Shown here: positions 37,801 to 48,160 of the stretch, piece after piece
How the letters are laid out: every line of letters begins with the position of its first letter
Position numbering within the stretch: the stretch's first letter is position 1
DNA from: Sisyra terminalis
Taxonomy: Eukaryota > Arthropoda > Insecta > Neuroptera > Sisyridae
DNA: 64,000 nt
NCBI GenBank assembly: GCA_958496175.1
Contig: OY292274.1
Coordinates: forward strand, 66,350,630 to 66,414,629
Direction of reading: 5' to 3'
Made by a program: the position numbers and the translations under genes
Notes under the pieces: generated by a model
Databases searched by the model: none
The model's input: only the letters and a program-made list of their open reading frames with translations
What the model was told of the DNA's origin: nothing

Positions 37801-40758
37801 TGTATATTTTTGCGTTTATTTCAAATATGAAATCCATTTCCTTTCATCACGTAAGGTTTTCTCACAAAATGGGAAAATATATTAGGAATAGAGATGTCAC
37901 GAATATTCGGTCACTATTCGGTATTCAGCCGAATATTGCTTACTATTCGACCGAATACCAAATCATCAACAAAAAAGAAAAAGCTAATTTTACTCAAAAA
38001 TGTATATAGGGAATCGCAAAGCAATGTCGTTTTCTTACCATAAAATCAAAACAAACTTTAATTTCGAAGCATATAATACCGAATTTGTATTCCTTTGGGA
38101 ATTTATTTAACCATTTCAGTATAGAGCTTAGAATTATAAATATTTTTAATCTTTTGTGAGTTAAGTAGTCACGCTAAGCAGAAAATTTCTTTACGTACGA
38201 CAATTTTGGCCGAAAAAATATTTTTTTCAATTGCAATTTGAAGCAAAACCTTACGTGATGAATTTTTTTCATTTTTTTCATAATCAGGGCAAAAATTACT
38301 AAAGAAATATGTTATATTTAAGCAGTGGCGTAGCTAGATAACCAAGGGCCCTGGGGCAAATTAAAAATGGGGTCCCATTGCTATGTAAACTGATTAAGTT
38401 TTACCAAATAAAAATATGAAGTATACAAATACTTTAAAAATGCTAAGCTACTTAAGCTCTGTTTTGTGCACTGCAGGACAGGTAATAAAAATATTAAACA
38501 GTACCAACATAAATTACAATTAATACTTGGTGTAGGTTTGGCTAATAAAACGAAATTGAGAAGATTCAAGGGTTTATTATATAAAGGTCAGGTCTACCAA
38601 CTGATTAATTAGCAATTATATTTACAATTTTTTCCTAGCTTTAGTTTTAGCAAAAGTATCAATGACTTCGTTTAAATCCAGGCTTGATGCAGTTTTATTT
38701 TCAATTGCTATTAGGCGATAAATATCGGAGTCGAGTTTGGCCCATATTAATTCTTCAATATTTTTAATAATAACATTGCTGTAAATACTTCCGTTAGGTC
38801 GCATTCTAGCACTCCATATTTGCTCATTATTTCCTTAAATAGTTGGAGAACTTCCAACTGAATTTCCAAAAGTTCAGTTCGATCGAGATTTCTGGTAAGG
38901 ATTCGAGGGCCCGAGGCACTGCCCCACCTAGCCTCTCGGTAGCTACGCCACTGTATTTAAGACAATTTTACTATCGCAGGCCTGTGTTATTTATCAATAT
39001 AGATTTATGATTTCGATACGATAGTGTAAATCAAATTCGTGCACTTTGGGTTCCGAAAATCTTTAAAGATCAATTGAAACATAATTTGAAGATTCAAATT
39101 TGGATTTACTGAAAATAGACCTTACAAATTTCTATTTAATATCAAATATAAAGTTTGTGTGGAATCCTTAGTGCACGAATTGGTTTATCCCACTTGTACT
39201 AGGGTGGGTCAAAAAAATCGATTATTTTTTTTTACAAATGACACGGAAAAATGGGTTGCTAGACACCTTAAAAAAATTCTCACCAAGTATGAGCTTTTAA
39301 TCTTAATAGGAAGATCCTCCGCATCGTAGTTTTGTATTTTTTTCTCAGTCCAATAGAAAAAAATTCATACCTCATCATTTATCGATTGTACAAAAAAATG
39401 TTCTGAAAGAATTTTTTAGGAAATTTAATGCTCTACAAAAAAGGTATTCTATATTTTTTCCGTAAGCCTCACCATTTGAAAGATATTAAGGATTTTATTT
39501 TGATTATTTTAAGACAAATTTCATTTTTGTTTATGAATTTTATAACTCGACAATAAATGACTCTTATACAATGCGGATTACAAATTTTTGTTGGAAATTA
39601 ACTGCTCTATAAAAACGGTTTCTTATGTTTTGGCGATTAAATTAACCCTTCAAAAGATATTCATCATCAAACTTTAATGTGTACGGATTTTAAAAATTTT
39701 TGATGAGATATTCGAAAAATTTCAATTTAATTTATAATTTGTTTGAAAATTGAAATAAAAACCTTTTTTATAACTAATTGGACATTTTTTTTCTCTAATA
39801 TTAAAATATATCATAATATATGTATAATGAAAACTTTTTTTATTAATAAATATTTAACTAAGCGATAAATAATGTACAATTTATTTTTTTTTAAATGGAG
39901 ACAAATATACTTAAGCAAAAAAAAAAACTTGAAAAACATTTTGAAGTTTCTCCGTTGATAAAAACTAAAATTCGTGTAAATTTTCTCAAAAATTATAAAT
40001 TAAATTGAAATTATTCGAATATCTCATCAAAAACTTTTAAAACCCGTACACATGAAAGTTTGATGATGAATATCTTTTGAACGGTTATTTTAATCACCAA
40101 AACATAAGAAACCATTTTTATAGAGCAGTTAATTTCCAACAAAAATTTGTATTACGCATTGTATAAGAGTCATTTATTGTCGAGTTATAAAATTCACAAA
40201 CAAAAATGAAATTTGTCTTAAAATAATCAAAATTAAATCCTTAATATCTTTCAAATGGTGAGGCTTACAGAAAAAATATAGAATACCTTTTTTGTAGAGC
40301 ATTAAATTTCCTAAAAAATTCTTTCAGAACATTTTTCTGTACAATCGATAAATGATGAGGTATGAATTTTTTTCTATTGGACTGAGAAAAAAATACAAAA
40401 CTGCGATGCGGAGGATCTTCCTATTAAAATTAAGAGCTCATACTTGGTGAGAATTTTTTTAAGGTGTCTAGCAACTAATTTTTCTGCGTCACTTGTAAAA
40501 AAAAATAATCGATTTTTTTGACCCATAACTTGTACATTTAATTTTTATTAAATCGGAGATGGATTTTTTGTTTTCGTTACATAGGTGCCCCACGTACAGT
40601 GTCCAGAAGTGGGAATTTTAGCGATGGGATCACAGCACAGTGGAATAGCGGGAGGATCTCAAGTTCCCCAGGGAGCAACGACGAGTATAGCCGGTGGTTT
40701 GGTGACAAGCGCGGCTGCCAGTATTGCCTCATTGTGGCGAGGATGGACTGGGAAGTAA
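28851..40758 (+). CDS. ATG14: ATG14/Barkor, PI3-kinase complex I subunit, complete
   Basis: ATG14 directs the VPS34-VPS15-Beclin 1 complex to the ER for autophagosome formation. Nine coding exons: 28851-29083, 29263-29368, 29432-29604, 29669-29818, 33494-33696, 33757-33934, 33998-34177, 37586-37712 and 40585-40758. All phases agree, giving 507 residues (human 492). Starting at the in-frame ATG 28890 (MAADSSDES) would give 494 and is equally plausible. Landmarks: the N-terminal C4 motif CQLCNNFRKTFYCTQC; charged coiled coils (KQARLARLKVSKQILEEKF onward); the core GRWVQLSD, ASGDYCAYSDW, FTISAALTYTAQLVNVLAF, LNGNVLHLCFAQGVN; and a BATS-type C-terminus ending TSAAASIASLWRGWTGK, an amphipathic membrane-sensing helix. 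Introns 4, 7 and 8 (3.7, 3.4 and 2.9 kb) are full of transposons. Confidence 0.95.
29936..30101. mobile_element. MULE-like MITE, CAAGGTTTATAAA family, copy 1
   Basis: A 166-bp element with inverted ends CAAGGTTTATAAA and, inverted, CAAGGTTTGTAAA. It is flanked by the exact 9-bp duplication CTGCCAGCC (29927-29935 and 30102-30110), as Mutator-like elements make. It sits in ATG14 intron 4, inserted into a sequence (ACTAACTGAACCCGGCAGG) resembling a Helitron terminus. A second copy is at 61466. Confidence 0.8.
30517..31311. mobile_element. Foldback element, TAGGGTGATT family, copy 1
   Basis: A 795-bp palindrome in ATG14 intron 4 with ends TAGGGTGATT and AATCACCCTA. The arms share ACCAAGACGTGTAAAGATTT, CTCACCGGTGTGAGTTACG and TTTTACCGAAGATGGTTTTT. 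The loop lies near 30910. The copy at 42227 is closely similar. I see no clean target duplication. Part of each arm reads open for about 70 codons, which I treat as chance. Confidence 0.8.
32443..33373 (-). mobile_element. Non-autonomous Helitron, copy 2
   Basis: On the minus strand it starts TCTATACTAATATATAAAAT (preceded by A) and ends GACGAAGTCGCGGGGATCAG followed by CTAG then T. It is 931 bp in ATG14 intron 4, similar to the copy at 27390 including the paired CCTACGGTAGGTATACCTACC region. A CAGACAGACAGAC stretch lies near the 5' end. It has no coding capacity. Confidence 0.78.
34265..35849. mobile_element. hAT-type element, 1.6 kb, perfect 8-bp TSD
   Basis: The ends are CAGTGGCGTGCACAGAG and, inverted, CAGTGGCGTGCATTCC. 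The exact 8-bp duplication CATATAAG flanks it (34257-34264 and 35850-35857). The interior holds a large imperfect palindrome (about 34377-35195, ends ACCCTATACCGATTAGCCAA). I find no transposase frame of useful length. It is nested in the TAGTGTCCGACC element. Confidence 0.88.
35931..36060. mobile_element. Foldback fragment, TAGACTAGGCC family
   Basis: The sequence starts TAGACTAGGCCAAAAAAATC and matches the outer ~120 bp of the element at 36378, then diverges. It is probably a truncated or rearranged arm of the same family. Confidence 0.55.
36378..37203. mobile_element. Foldback element, TAGACTGGGCC family, right arm truncated
   Basis: The left end is TAGACTGGGCCAAAAAAATC. The arms share TTTTGCGTCAATGCTGGCAA-type and TAGAGCATTAAATTCC sequences around a centre near 36880. 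The right arm stops at 37203 without the outer ~160 bp. The family has the same plan as the other foldbacks here: an AATATTA-type motif near the end and internal CTACAAAAAA motifs. Confidence 0.7.
38323..38953. mobile_element. hAT-type element, 631 bp, perfect 8-bp TSD
   Basis: The ends are CAGTGGCGTAGCTAG and, inverted, CAGTGGCGTAGCTACC. The exact 8-bp duplication TATTTAAG flanks it (38315-38322 and 38954-38961). The minus strand has short open pieces (for example IIKNIEELIWAKLDSDIYRL near 38740) that could be decayed transposase, but I cannot confirm that. It lies in ATG14 intron 8. Confidence 0.88.
39200..40527. mobile_element. Foldback element, TAGGGTGGGTC family, perfect 8-bp TSD
   Basis: A 1328-bp palindrome with ends TAGGGTGGGTCAAAAAAATC and (inverted) TATGGGTCAAAAAAATCG. 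The exact 8-bp duplication ACTTGTAC flanks it (39192-39199 and 40528-40535). The arms share GATTGTACAAAAAAATGTTC-type and TTTTGTAGAGCATTAAATTT sequences. The TAGGG end and 8-bp duplication fit the hAT superfamily. It lies in ATG14 intron 8, and its right end is 57 bp before the last exon. Confidence 0.87.
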
Positions 40759-41737
40759 TGTGATTTTATGTGTTATCCTGCACAAAGTCTAGTTCGTTAC
40801 AAAGTATTCACAACCCATAAATACATTCAAACCAAAAGAAGAAAAAAAAATCAAATTAATAAATCATGTAGCTTCGAGACAATGTTTTTTTTTTATATAT
40901 ATATAGAATAATTAAATATATTTATTTATATTTATAAGGTAAATTCACAAATTATTTTATTACAACAAAGTCGAAACATTGATCGAAATCAAACAAGGAA
41001 ATCTCATTGTATCTATATGTATGCAACGTATCCCTCTGATTGTAAAGCTTAAATAATATTATTAAACAGACTGAACTGGTTTTCTCTCTACTGTAAATTT
41101 AAATATAAGACATAAAACTAGAATATTCAAGACAAAGTGTATTTTTTTAAGATTAACTAATCTACTTTAAACAAAACAAAAAAAAAATATTAATTCTAAT
41201 ACTGTGTATATAAGATGCTAAAAATGTTAATAAATTCTCAGTGAATAATTTTACAAGTTTTGTATTTCAAGCTATATCCTCTTAACGATTTGTTAATCAC
41301 TTGCACTTGGTTTACGTGACAAAAAAAGCCTTACGTTTAAAAATATCAGCTATATTTAAAAAAATACAAAAGTATTATGTGGTATTCTAATTTAATAATC
41401 TTATTGGTTACAAATATATTTTTTTTCTTTATTAAGGTAGAAAAAAAGTAGCGAGGCAAATAACGACATGGAAATCTTACCTATACCAACGGTGGTTTCA
41501 CGTTCAAGATTCGCAAGTATGTTGAGAAAAACCCACTTAAAATAAATCTTTTAATCAAAATAATCAGTAAAAAGTGTCATTCAAGTGTTACAACTAACCA
41601 TTAATTTGATATCGAACTATTTTTTTTTCTTATTTTAATATACCATATTTTTTTTATTTTTTAGAAAAATACGCCTCTTGGAAATATTTACAAGTAAATA
41701 ACGAGCATAACGAGTAAGGTCAAAGAAATGGGAACTA
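40759..41737. other. Convergent 3' region of ATG14 and the ZAD gene
   Basis: The two genes run toward each other with about 980 bp between stops. This is 3' UTR and AT-rich spacer. Two short plus-strand open pieces (41441-41516 and from 41665) have splice-like edges, but their joined product looks like nothing known. Confidence 0.4.
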
Positions 41738-44345
41738 TCACTGTTCGGAGAACGAATTCGCAACTGATTCTATAGATGTAGAAATTAACGATGCCATTTG
41801 TTGTCGCTGAAAAGAAAAATAAGTGATTATATTATTGATTTTTTATGTGGAAATTACATAAGTTTTTTTTAAAATCATTTTATAAACATATGGGCCAACA
41901 CGTTGGCCCATATGTTGGTCATATGTCCGAGTGGTGTTAATTTTTCCAGCCCAAAAGATTTTGAACGTTTGGGGCGTTGATCAGTGATGAGATGAGGTCG
42001 TCGCGGGTTCGGAATGATGTTTGAATTTTGGCAGACAATTTCAGTACTTCTACAATGTAGATGTTCAAGTATTTCAGATTGGCAATAAAATTGATACGCC
42101 GTGCACATTGGCCAATGTGTGAACAAATGTCTTGGACCAATACATGGTATACATAAGCCAATATATTGGTTTATGGGTAGAGGCCATTATTTTTTGTTCC
42201 AACCAATGAGCACTTTTCATATACATTAGGGTGATTTTTTTTTTGGTCCCATCGTGAAATTTTTATGGAAATACCAAAAAAAAAAAATCCCTGAAAGTTT
42301 GAGCCCTTAATATTAATTGTAAGTCCTCGACCAAGACGTGAAAAGATTTCCCATTGAAAATACACGGAAAGTCTGATTTTTTTTTTAAATTTCTATATCT
42401 CAGCGGCATTTCATGGGATCGCTTTTACCGAAGATGGTTTTTTCTCAGAATTAAACGCTCTACAAAAGTGCCCATTGCGACAAAGTCGTAACTCACACCG
42501 GTGAGTTAGTACGGGCCACTGAACCTGATTTTTCCATAAAATTCGCGTTTTTTTTGCATTTATCTCGTAAATAACAAGAGCTACGGAAAAATTATAAATG
42601 AAAAACTTGTAGAGAATTTGATTTCCTACAAAAAAGGTCCTGTACACCAAATCGCTAAGATCAATATTAAACGAGATATTAAGCCTTGAATTGATTTTTC
42701 TGTGAAATTTTTGCCGATCATTGATTTAAAGTTTAAATCAATATCACGTTAATCTCGGCTTAATATCTCGTTTAATATTGATCTTCGCGATTTGGTCTAC
42801 AGGAACTTTTTTGTAGGAAATCAAATTCTCTACAAGTTTTTCATTTATAATCTTTCCGTAGCTCTTGTTATTTACGAGATAAATGCAAAAAAACGCGAAT
42901 TTTATAGAAAAATCAGGTTCAGTGGCCCGTACTACCTCACCGGTGTGAGTTACGACTTTGTCGCAATGGGCACTTTTGTAGAGCGTTTAATTCTGAGAAA
43001 AAACCATCTTCGGTAAAAGCGATCGGTAAAGCGAAAGGTGAAATTTTGGTCAAAACGTTGAGCTGTGCAAAAATAACTATGTTATCGGTTAATTAAAATA
43101 ATTTTACATTTTTTTTCGTGAAAATCTTTGTAAATTTCAGATCAAAACAAAGACCTTATCATATTAATCCAAGAGAAATACTTGGATCTTTTAAGGGTGG
43201 ATCACCGTCAGAACATAAAAAAAAAATGACTTTTTTAAAACTGCTGCCATTTTTTTTTAGAGATATTAAAAAACGGTCTTCGGCATGTAAAAGTTGAAGT
43301 TTTGAACTATTTTTTTTATTTGTCCCGATATGTCCCTCCTCCCTCTTTTGCAGCGCTTTGAAAAAGGGTCCTCAAAAATGAGGAGGCAAACAAGGGGAGA
43401 CAAGTTTTCTCGGAAACCGGAAGTCGGATCATGATTTTCCAAAGAATGTAGATTTTGGTAATGCGTCTTCTTACTACTGAACCTCGAAAATCCGAAAAAA
43501 GTTGAAAATTCACAAAATGGCGCGACTTTGAACAAAAAAGTTAAAAAAAACGACCTTTTTTGGACCTTTCCCCTTCTCCCACTTTGATGGGGGGGAGGTT
43601 TGGCCAATTTCAGAAGTTCAGTACCAAGAAGACGTGTTGAACTATAACACTCTCCAGTTTCAAGTCAATTTGTCGGATAGTTTTTGAGAAATCTTGTCTC
43701 CCAGTTTTAAAAAGTTGATTTCGAGAAAAACGCATTTAAAGTTTAAGATATTTTTTCATGTTATTATCAATTTATTCAATTTTTATCAGTGAATATTCAT
43801 TAGTCAGCTATTCCAATTCTTTTAACACGTTATTCTTGAATGTTATAAGAACACATTTATGGAAAAAAATCGAATTTTTATTTTCTGACGGTGACCCACC
43901 CTTAATCTTTGCATCGATGCCTACATAAATGGTAATAAAAGCTAATCCAAATATTCTGTAGGAGTCCTAAAACCATTGACTATAGTTCAGACTAAAAAAT
44001 TACCATCATTTCTCGTTCTTTAGCGAAATTTAACAGTTGCATCAATTCGTCTTGTTCGTCTAATTTTTTTATACACGTCCAACATACAGTTTTCGGTAAG
44101 GGGTCGGTAAGTTCGACCTGAAAATCAAAATAAAACTTATTTCTTCATCCACTTTTCAATCCTCTACGATTTCTTACCTTCACAGGTAAATGCATTCGAA
44201 TTCGTTCGGCAATTTTTAGTTTTTGTCCTACATCACTATAAATATGAATTACCACTCTGTCCATTTGTGAGCACAGCCGACATATGTATCCCGTTTTTAT
44301 TGCCTTCTCATAACTGCCCATTGTGATTTGTTCGTGAAAATTCAA
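41738..44345 (-). CDS. Short ZAD (zinc-finger-associated domain) protein
   Basis: The ZAD is an insect C4 zinc domain that mediates dimerisation, usually at the N-terminus of C2H2 transcription factors. Three coding exons on the minus strand: 44345-44178, 44117-44004 and 41806-41738, giving 116 residues. Exons 1 and 2 hold the ZAD: ICRLCSQMD (Cys22, Cys25), DVGQKLKIAERIRMHLPVKV and LPKTVCWTCIKKLDEQDELM (Cys68, Cys71). Exon 3 has a good acceptor (CTTTTCAG) and the right phase, and encodes RQQMASLISTSIESVANSFS before a stop. No C2H2 fingers were found in the 2.2-kb intron, which is mostly two mobile elements, so the gene appears to be a ZAD-only protein. The exon 3 assignment is an inference. 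MGSYEKA at 44321 is an alternative start. It is divergent from dmt. Confidence 0.75.
41870..42175. repeat. Unassigned repeat-like segment with terminal hairpin
   Basis: The segment begins with a hairpin ATGGGCCAACACGTTGGCCC and ends near similar CCAATATATTGG and TTGGCCAATG motifs. The middle is more GC-rich (GATGAGGTCGTCGCGGGTTC). It could be a small transposon or a decayed coding insert. I recognise no family. Confidence 0.4.
42227..43024. mobile_element. Foldback element, TAGGGTGATT family, copy 2, right end lost
   Basis: The sequence is close to the copy at 30517: same TAGGGTGATT start, same ACCAAGACGTGAAAAGATTT and CTCACCGGTGTGAGTTACG. The right arm stops at 43024 inside the GTAAAAGCGATC motif, so about 195 bp of the outer right arm is missing. 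It lies in intron 2 of the ZAD gene. Confidence 0.8.
43191..43905. mobile_element. 715-bp element with short inverted ends
   Basis: It is bounded by TTAAGGGTGGATCACCGTCAG and, inverted, TTAAGGGTGGGTCACCGTCAG. The interior is not palindromic and contains GTCCCGATATGTCCCTCCTC and a run of G at 43591. TCTTT occurs on both flanks and may be part of a target duplication. It lies in intron 2 of the ZAD gene. Confidence 0.65.
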
Positions 44346-44776
44346 TCCAAAAGCAAATGGGAAAACTCTTGAAAGGATTTCTCCTCGGTCTGATTATTTT
44401 GATCAACAATCCCACATTGGAGATGTGCGATATACTCTTGGAGGCAAACTTTATAAAAGTTTACTTACACTAATCAGATTTTCGTGTCAAGTAAAATGTT
44501 AACATTGATTCAAGAAAGTCTTTTCCTAGTTTCTGTCAATTTTCATTAATAATTAGTTAATGAAATTTGGAAGATGACGATGCAGACTAGTTACTTTTTT
44601 GTTGTCACTAGTTTTTTGAACGTTGGCCAATCGATTGCAGCTAACTTCACACTGAATAAAATACGCGCATTTGAAAAGTTCACAAGTCGTAACTTGTTTT
44701 CAAAAGAAAGTTTTAAACGGAAAAGGCAATTGAAAAATTTTTCTTGGTGTTAAATATTTTGAATTGTTGTTGTAAA
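44346..44776. promoter_or_regulatory. Bidirectional promoter region between the ZAD gene and dmt
   Basis: The two start codons are divergent and only 431 bp apart, with no repeat between them. A CCAAT-type sequence, GTTGGCCAATCGATTGCAG, lies near 44620. Shared promoter function is inferred from spacing alone. Confidence 0.5.
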
Positions 44777-47238
44777 ATGCCGAAAGTGCAGAAAGAAAAC
44801 AAGGAAAATGTTCAAAACCTTGGTAATAAAGACAAAAAACGAACACCATTGATTGACAAAACAAACTCGTTTGGAAATTCAATTGAGACGCAAAGCGTTA
44901 AAAACAAGAAAATCAATTCCAAAATAAAATCAAACAGTGAAAAGAAACCGAAAGATATTTCCAGTAATGAAATATCGACAGAAGAAGACACCATATACGA
45001 TACGGTAAAACGAAGAAAACATCAAAATAAACCGGCCAACCTTATGGAGTCCAAGGCTGCCGAAACTTCCAGTAAAACTCCCTATTCGTTACGTAAAAAG
45101 AACGTTGAAGACAATGAAAAGTTGAATAAAACCCCCAGCAATAAAAGAGTTTCATACGTTAAGCAATTGTTTAAAAAAACATCTGAAAATCAACCGCCGA
45201 AACCGGCTCCCCCAACGACAAAAGTTGCCGAAGTTAAAAACGGAAACATCAAATCGCCGTTGTCCGACAACTTAAGCGATGCGGAAATATTACGAATGCT
45301 TGAAAGTGATGCGGTCTTACCCACACCGCCGAAAATCCTCAGCCGTAAAGACATGAACAAACGTACGATGCTCAACTGTTTACTGAAAAAGAATGTGAAA
45401 TCATCGACGAACCACGAAACACCCGGCCCCAACCAAACCATAAAACGAACCAAGAAAAAAGTCGAACTCAAAGTAACCCCTAACAAAATCGCAAAAGAAA
45501 ACCAAAACCCCGATATCCCCAAGTCCAAATCGAAAGACCCACTGCCGGTGTACTTGCAGCCGCGAGAATCAACCACCGTGCCGAAACCCACCCCGAATCG
45601 ACCGTCGGAATGTTTACGGCTGTACGACTTCCCCGAGGTGAACGACCCGGAAAAATCGGCCAAAGGGCGCAAAGCGCCCAGAATCATGAAAATCATTCGC
45701 AAACGCAAACCGACCAACAAGCCACGCCAACAAAACCTCGAACCCCTAAACGAAGATTTGATCTTCAAAAGTGGACCGAAATTTAGTTTCAGCAACTTTT
45801 GTCCACCGACCAAAGCCGTCGATTTGGACGATCACCATTTCGATAACGATGATCACTTTGAACCGGAACCGGAGATGCCAGTCGACGATAACAATGATTT
45901 TCTTGACTTCGATGAAGCCATCACCAACGCAAATGTGGACAGTCCTGCTCGTATTACGGAAAAGTGGCGTGCCGACTTGCCGATGGTTTTACGTCCACAA
46001 TTATTCGAAACAAAAAAAGGATCGATCGTTCCGAATTTTAGCGATAATAACTTGGATATGTCCATGTGTAATTCCAAATTAATGCATAGCCTAATCACGC
46101 ACAATACATCACACCACATCGGGGACACGGATGAAATTCTGGCCGCCAATAAAACACCAAAACAATCAACGCTCGACTCGTATCTACAATCGCGTAATAC
46201 CCATCAAAACGCCGTGGACTTCTCCAACGTGGTGACATCTTCACCATCGGCCAAACGTATTCTCACCACTGTCGATACAAATCGAATGAGTCCATCCCTC
46301 TTTGGCTTCGACGACGACGATGACACCCAAACCGAAACCGAGCAGCGACTCAGCAAAAAACCAACTCGAATATCCGTTCCCAAGTCCACCAAAACAAAAC
46401 AAATCCCAGAAGAAGTCCCAGATATTCCACCGGAAGACATTCCCGAATTAACGTTAAACGAGTCCGACAACGAAACTGAATCTCACACCGAAAATTTCGA
46501 AAATGATGAATTCCTCGACGAGGATGAAAACAATGGTTCGTTTAGCTTGTTTTCGGGCGATATTGTACCAAGGCGGAGCTATACAAGAACTAAAAAACGG
46601 AAACGGCTTCTATCGGAGTGCAGCGAGGGCAGTGACGATGAAGCTGAAATCACTCAAATCAATAAGAAGAAGAAGAACAAAAAACCAAAACCTGAAGTAA
46701 GTTTTGGAAAACTTTATCACTAACATCCCAAGGAATCGTTCATAAATTACATAATATACTTAAAAAGATGAAAAAATCACAATTTATTCCACAGAAAATA
46801 CGATTTTATCTGTTAAAACTTTGCCACCATTGTTCCCTCATGACGATGGTCAGAGGAATGTAAATATTTTCTAATTTTGTAAAGTCAGACTAATGTAGGC
46901 TAGGGACCCTACGGGTTCAATTCCTACCAAATAAATTTAAAAGTTAAAAAAAAATCTGTTAAAACTATGAAATAAGAAACTTTATCTTTAGTTATCAATG
47001 AACGATTCCTAAAACCACTAGTAAGGGAAAAAAGTTAACGGTAGACAATCTTCTAGCTGAAGAAGATAAATCAGTCGATAAAACAGTTATAAAAATTGTT
47101 TACATCGTTACAATTCCCATTACTTGTACCATTTTAATATTTTTTTTTAATTTTTAGGACAAAGCCGCGGAAGAATGGGCCAAAAGCTTTAATCAAATGT
47201 GCCAGGAGGTGGAGGAGTTTCCGTTGGTTGTCGAATAG
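44777..47238 (+). CDS. dmt: Dalmatian/sororin-like sister-chromatid cohesion protein
   Basis: Sororin protects cohesin from Wapl. In flies Dalmatian combines sororin-like and shugoshin-like roles. Two coding exons (44777-46696 and 47158-47238) give 666 residues. The protein is long, polar and apparently disordered, which fits the family. The recognition rests on short motifs: two back-to-back KEN boxes (residues 6-8 and 9-11, VQKENKENVQ), typical APC/C degrons; an FGF motif (SLFGFDDDDD, Phe509-Phe511), as used by sororin/Wapl to bind Pds5; RRSYTRTKKRKR (599-610), like the sororin YSR region; and the C-terminus EEWAKSFNQMCQEVEEFPLV followed by VE, matching the sororin C-terminal signature (WAEEMNAEFEEAEKFDLLVE in human). 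An upstream in-frame ATG at 44744 exists, but 44777 has the better context. Confidence 0.82.
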
Positions 47239-48160
47239 ATTTGCCATTATTATTATTATTATTATTATTTTTTTAAATTAGTTTTATTTTATCGAAACGT
47301 AGCATGACAATCGTGCCATTATTTATTTATAAAATGCAAGAGTATGGATTTCTTGTCGGATTATCAAAAGCATGAAGAACATTTAATTAACCTGGTTATA
47401 CAGTTGAAGTTTTAAGATCTAGTAAAATACGTTCTAGGAAATACAATCGATTTTATATTGAGATATGCATGCAAATTCTTTATGGTAAATGGGATGCAGG
47501 AATTTTACAAAACTTTTTACTAGGGAGTCTCAATTTAAACGATGGTCAATTCGTGTCAATTTTTAAATACTCTACATAAAATATATTTGTATGTACAATA
47601 GGATTTTTACTATTTAAGGTGAAGATTCAAAATTTATTTTTTGGGGGAAGCAAATTTTGATAAGATTTATTAAATTATAAAGTTAAAATTGGCTTCCCTC
47701 AATCTATGCACCATAAAATTTAGTTTCTTTTTACATTTACAATTTGCAAAAATCCGACAAAAATCATTTGGTGATAGAATATATGAAATAGGAAAATTCC
47801 TTTTACAACTTTTATCTCTACAAAACGTATACTAAGTTTTCTTCTTTCCTTGTGAAATAATTTTTTTTTTGTGTCCTGAATATATTTGTTTTAAGAGTTT
47901 TATTTAATATTTTATAGGATCGTTTTTTTTTAAGGCATACTATCATTGAAATGAGGAAATGTCCTTTACAAAGTGTATACATATAAAATTAGATCATCAA
48001 CTTTTGAATTTGAGAAGAAAAAAATGTTATTTTTTTGGTCAACGATTCGTTGCTTTTAAAGTTGTAATAGCTAAATAACGAATAAAAACATCATACAAAG
48101 AATCTATAAACATGTTAAATGCTCTACAAAATAGGTCACTTGTTCTCTGGCGTATTATTA
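47239..48160. other. Downstream region of dmt
   Basis: This is 3' UTR and AT-rich spacer. An (ATT)n tract lies at about 47247-47268. GCTCTACAAAATAGGTCACT at 48121 resembles the internal motif of the foldback elements and may be a decayed fragment. No exon is seen. Confidence 0.35.

Noticed and set aside
41441..41710. Two short plus-strand open pieces with splice-like edges, first read as a conserved C-terminus
   Set aside because: When the phase is followed strictly, the joined peptide differs from the one that looked conserved. No upstream exon exists between the ATG14 stop and this point, and the region is better explained as 3' UTR of the ZAD gene.
30445..43016. Open frames of 70-80 codons in the TAGGGTGATT foldback arms
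   Set aside because: They occur in both orientations because the DNA is palindromic, have no homology, and differ between copies by frame-breaking changes.
45190..46470. Long open frames antisense to dmt
   Set aside because: They are shadows of the dmt coding exon. The sense frame carries the KEN, FGF and sororin motifs and a consistent splice site.
46845..46920. tRNA-like pattern in the dmt intron (GGTCAGAGG then GGGTTCAATTCC)
   Set aside because: The T-loop-like string is good, but no acceptor stem or anticodon arm can be folded and the spacing is wrong for a simple tRNA. It may be a decayed tRNA-derived repeat.
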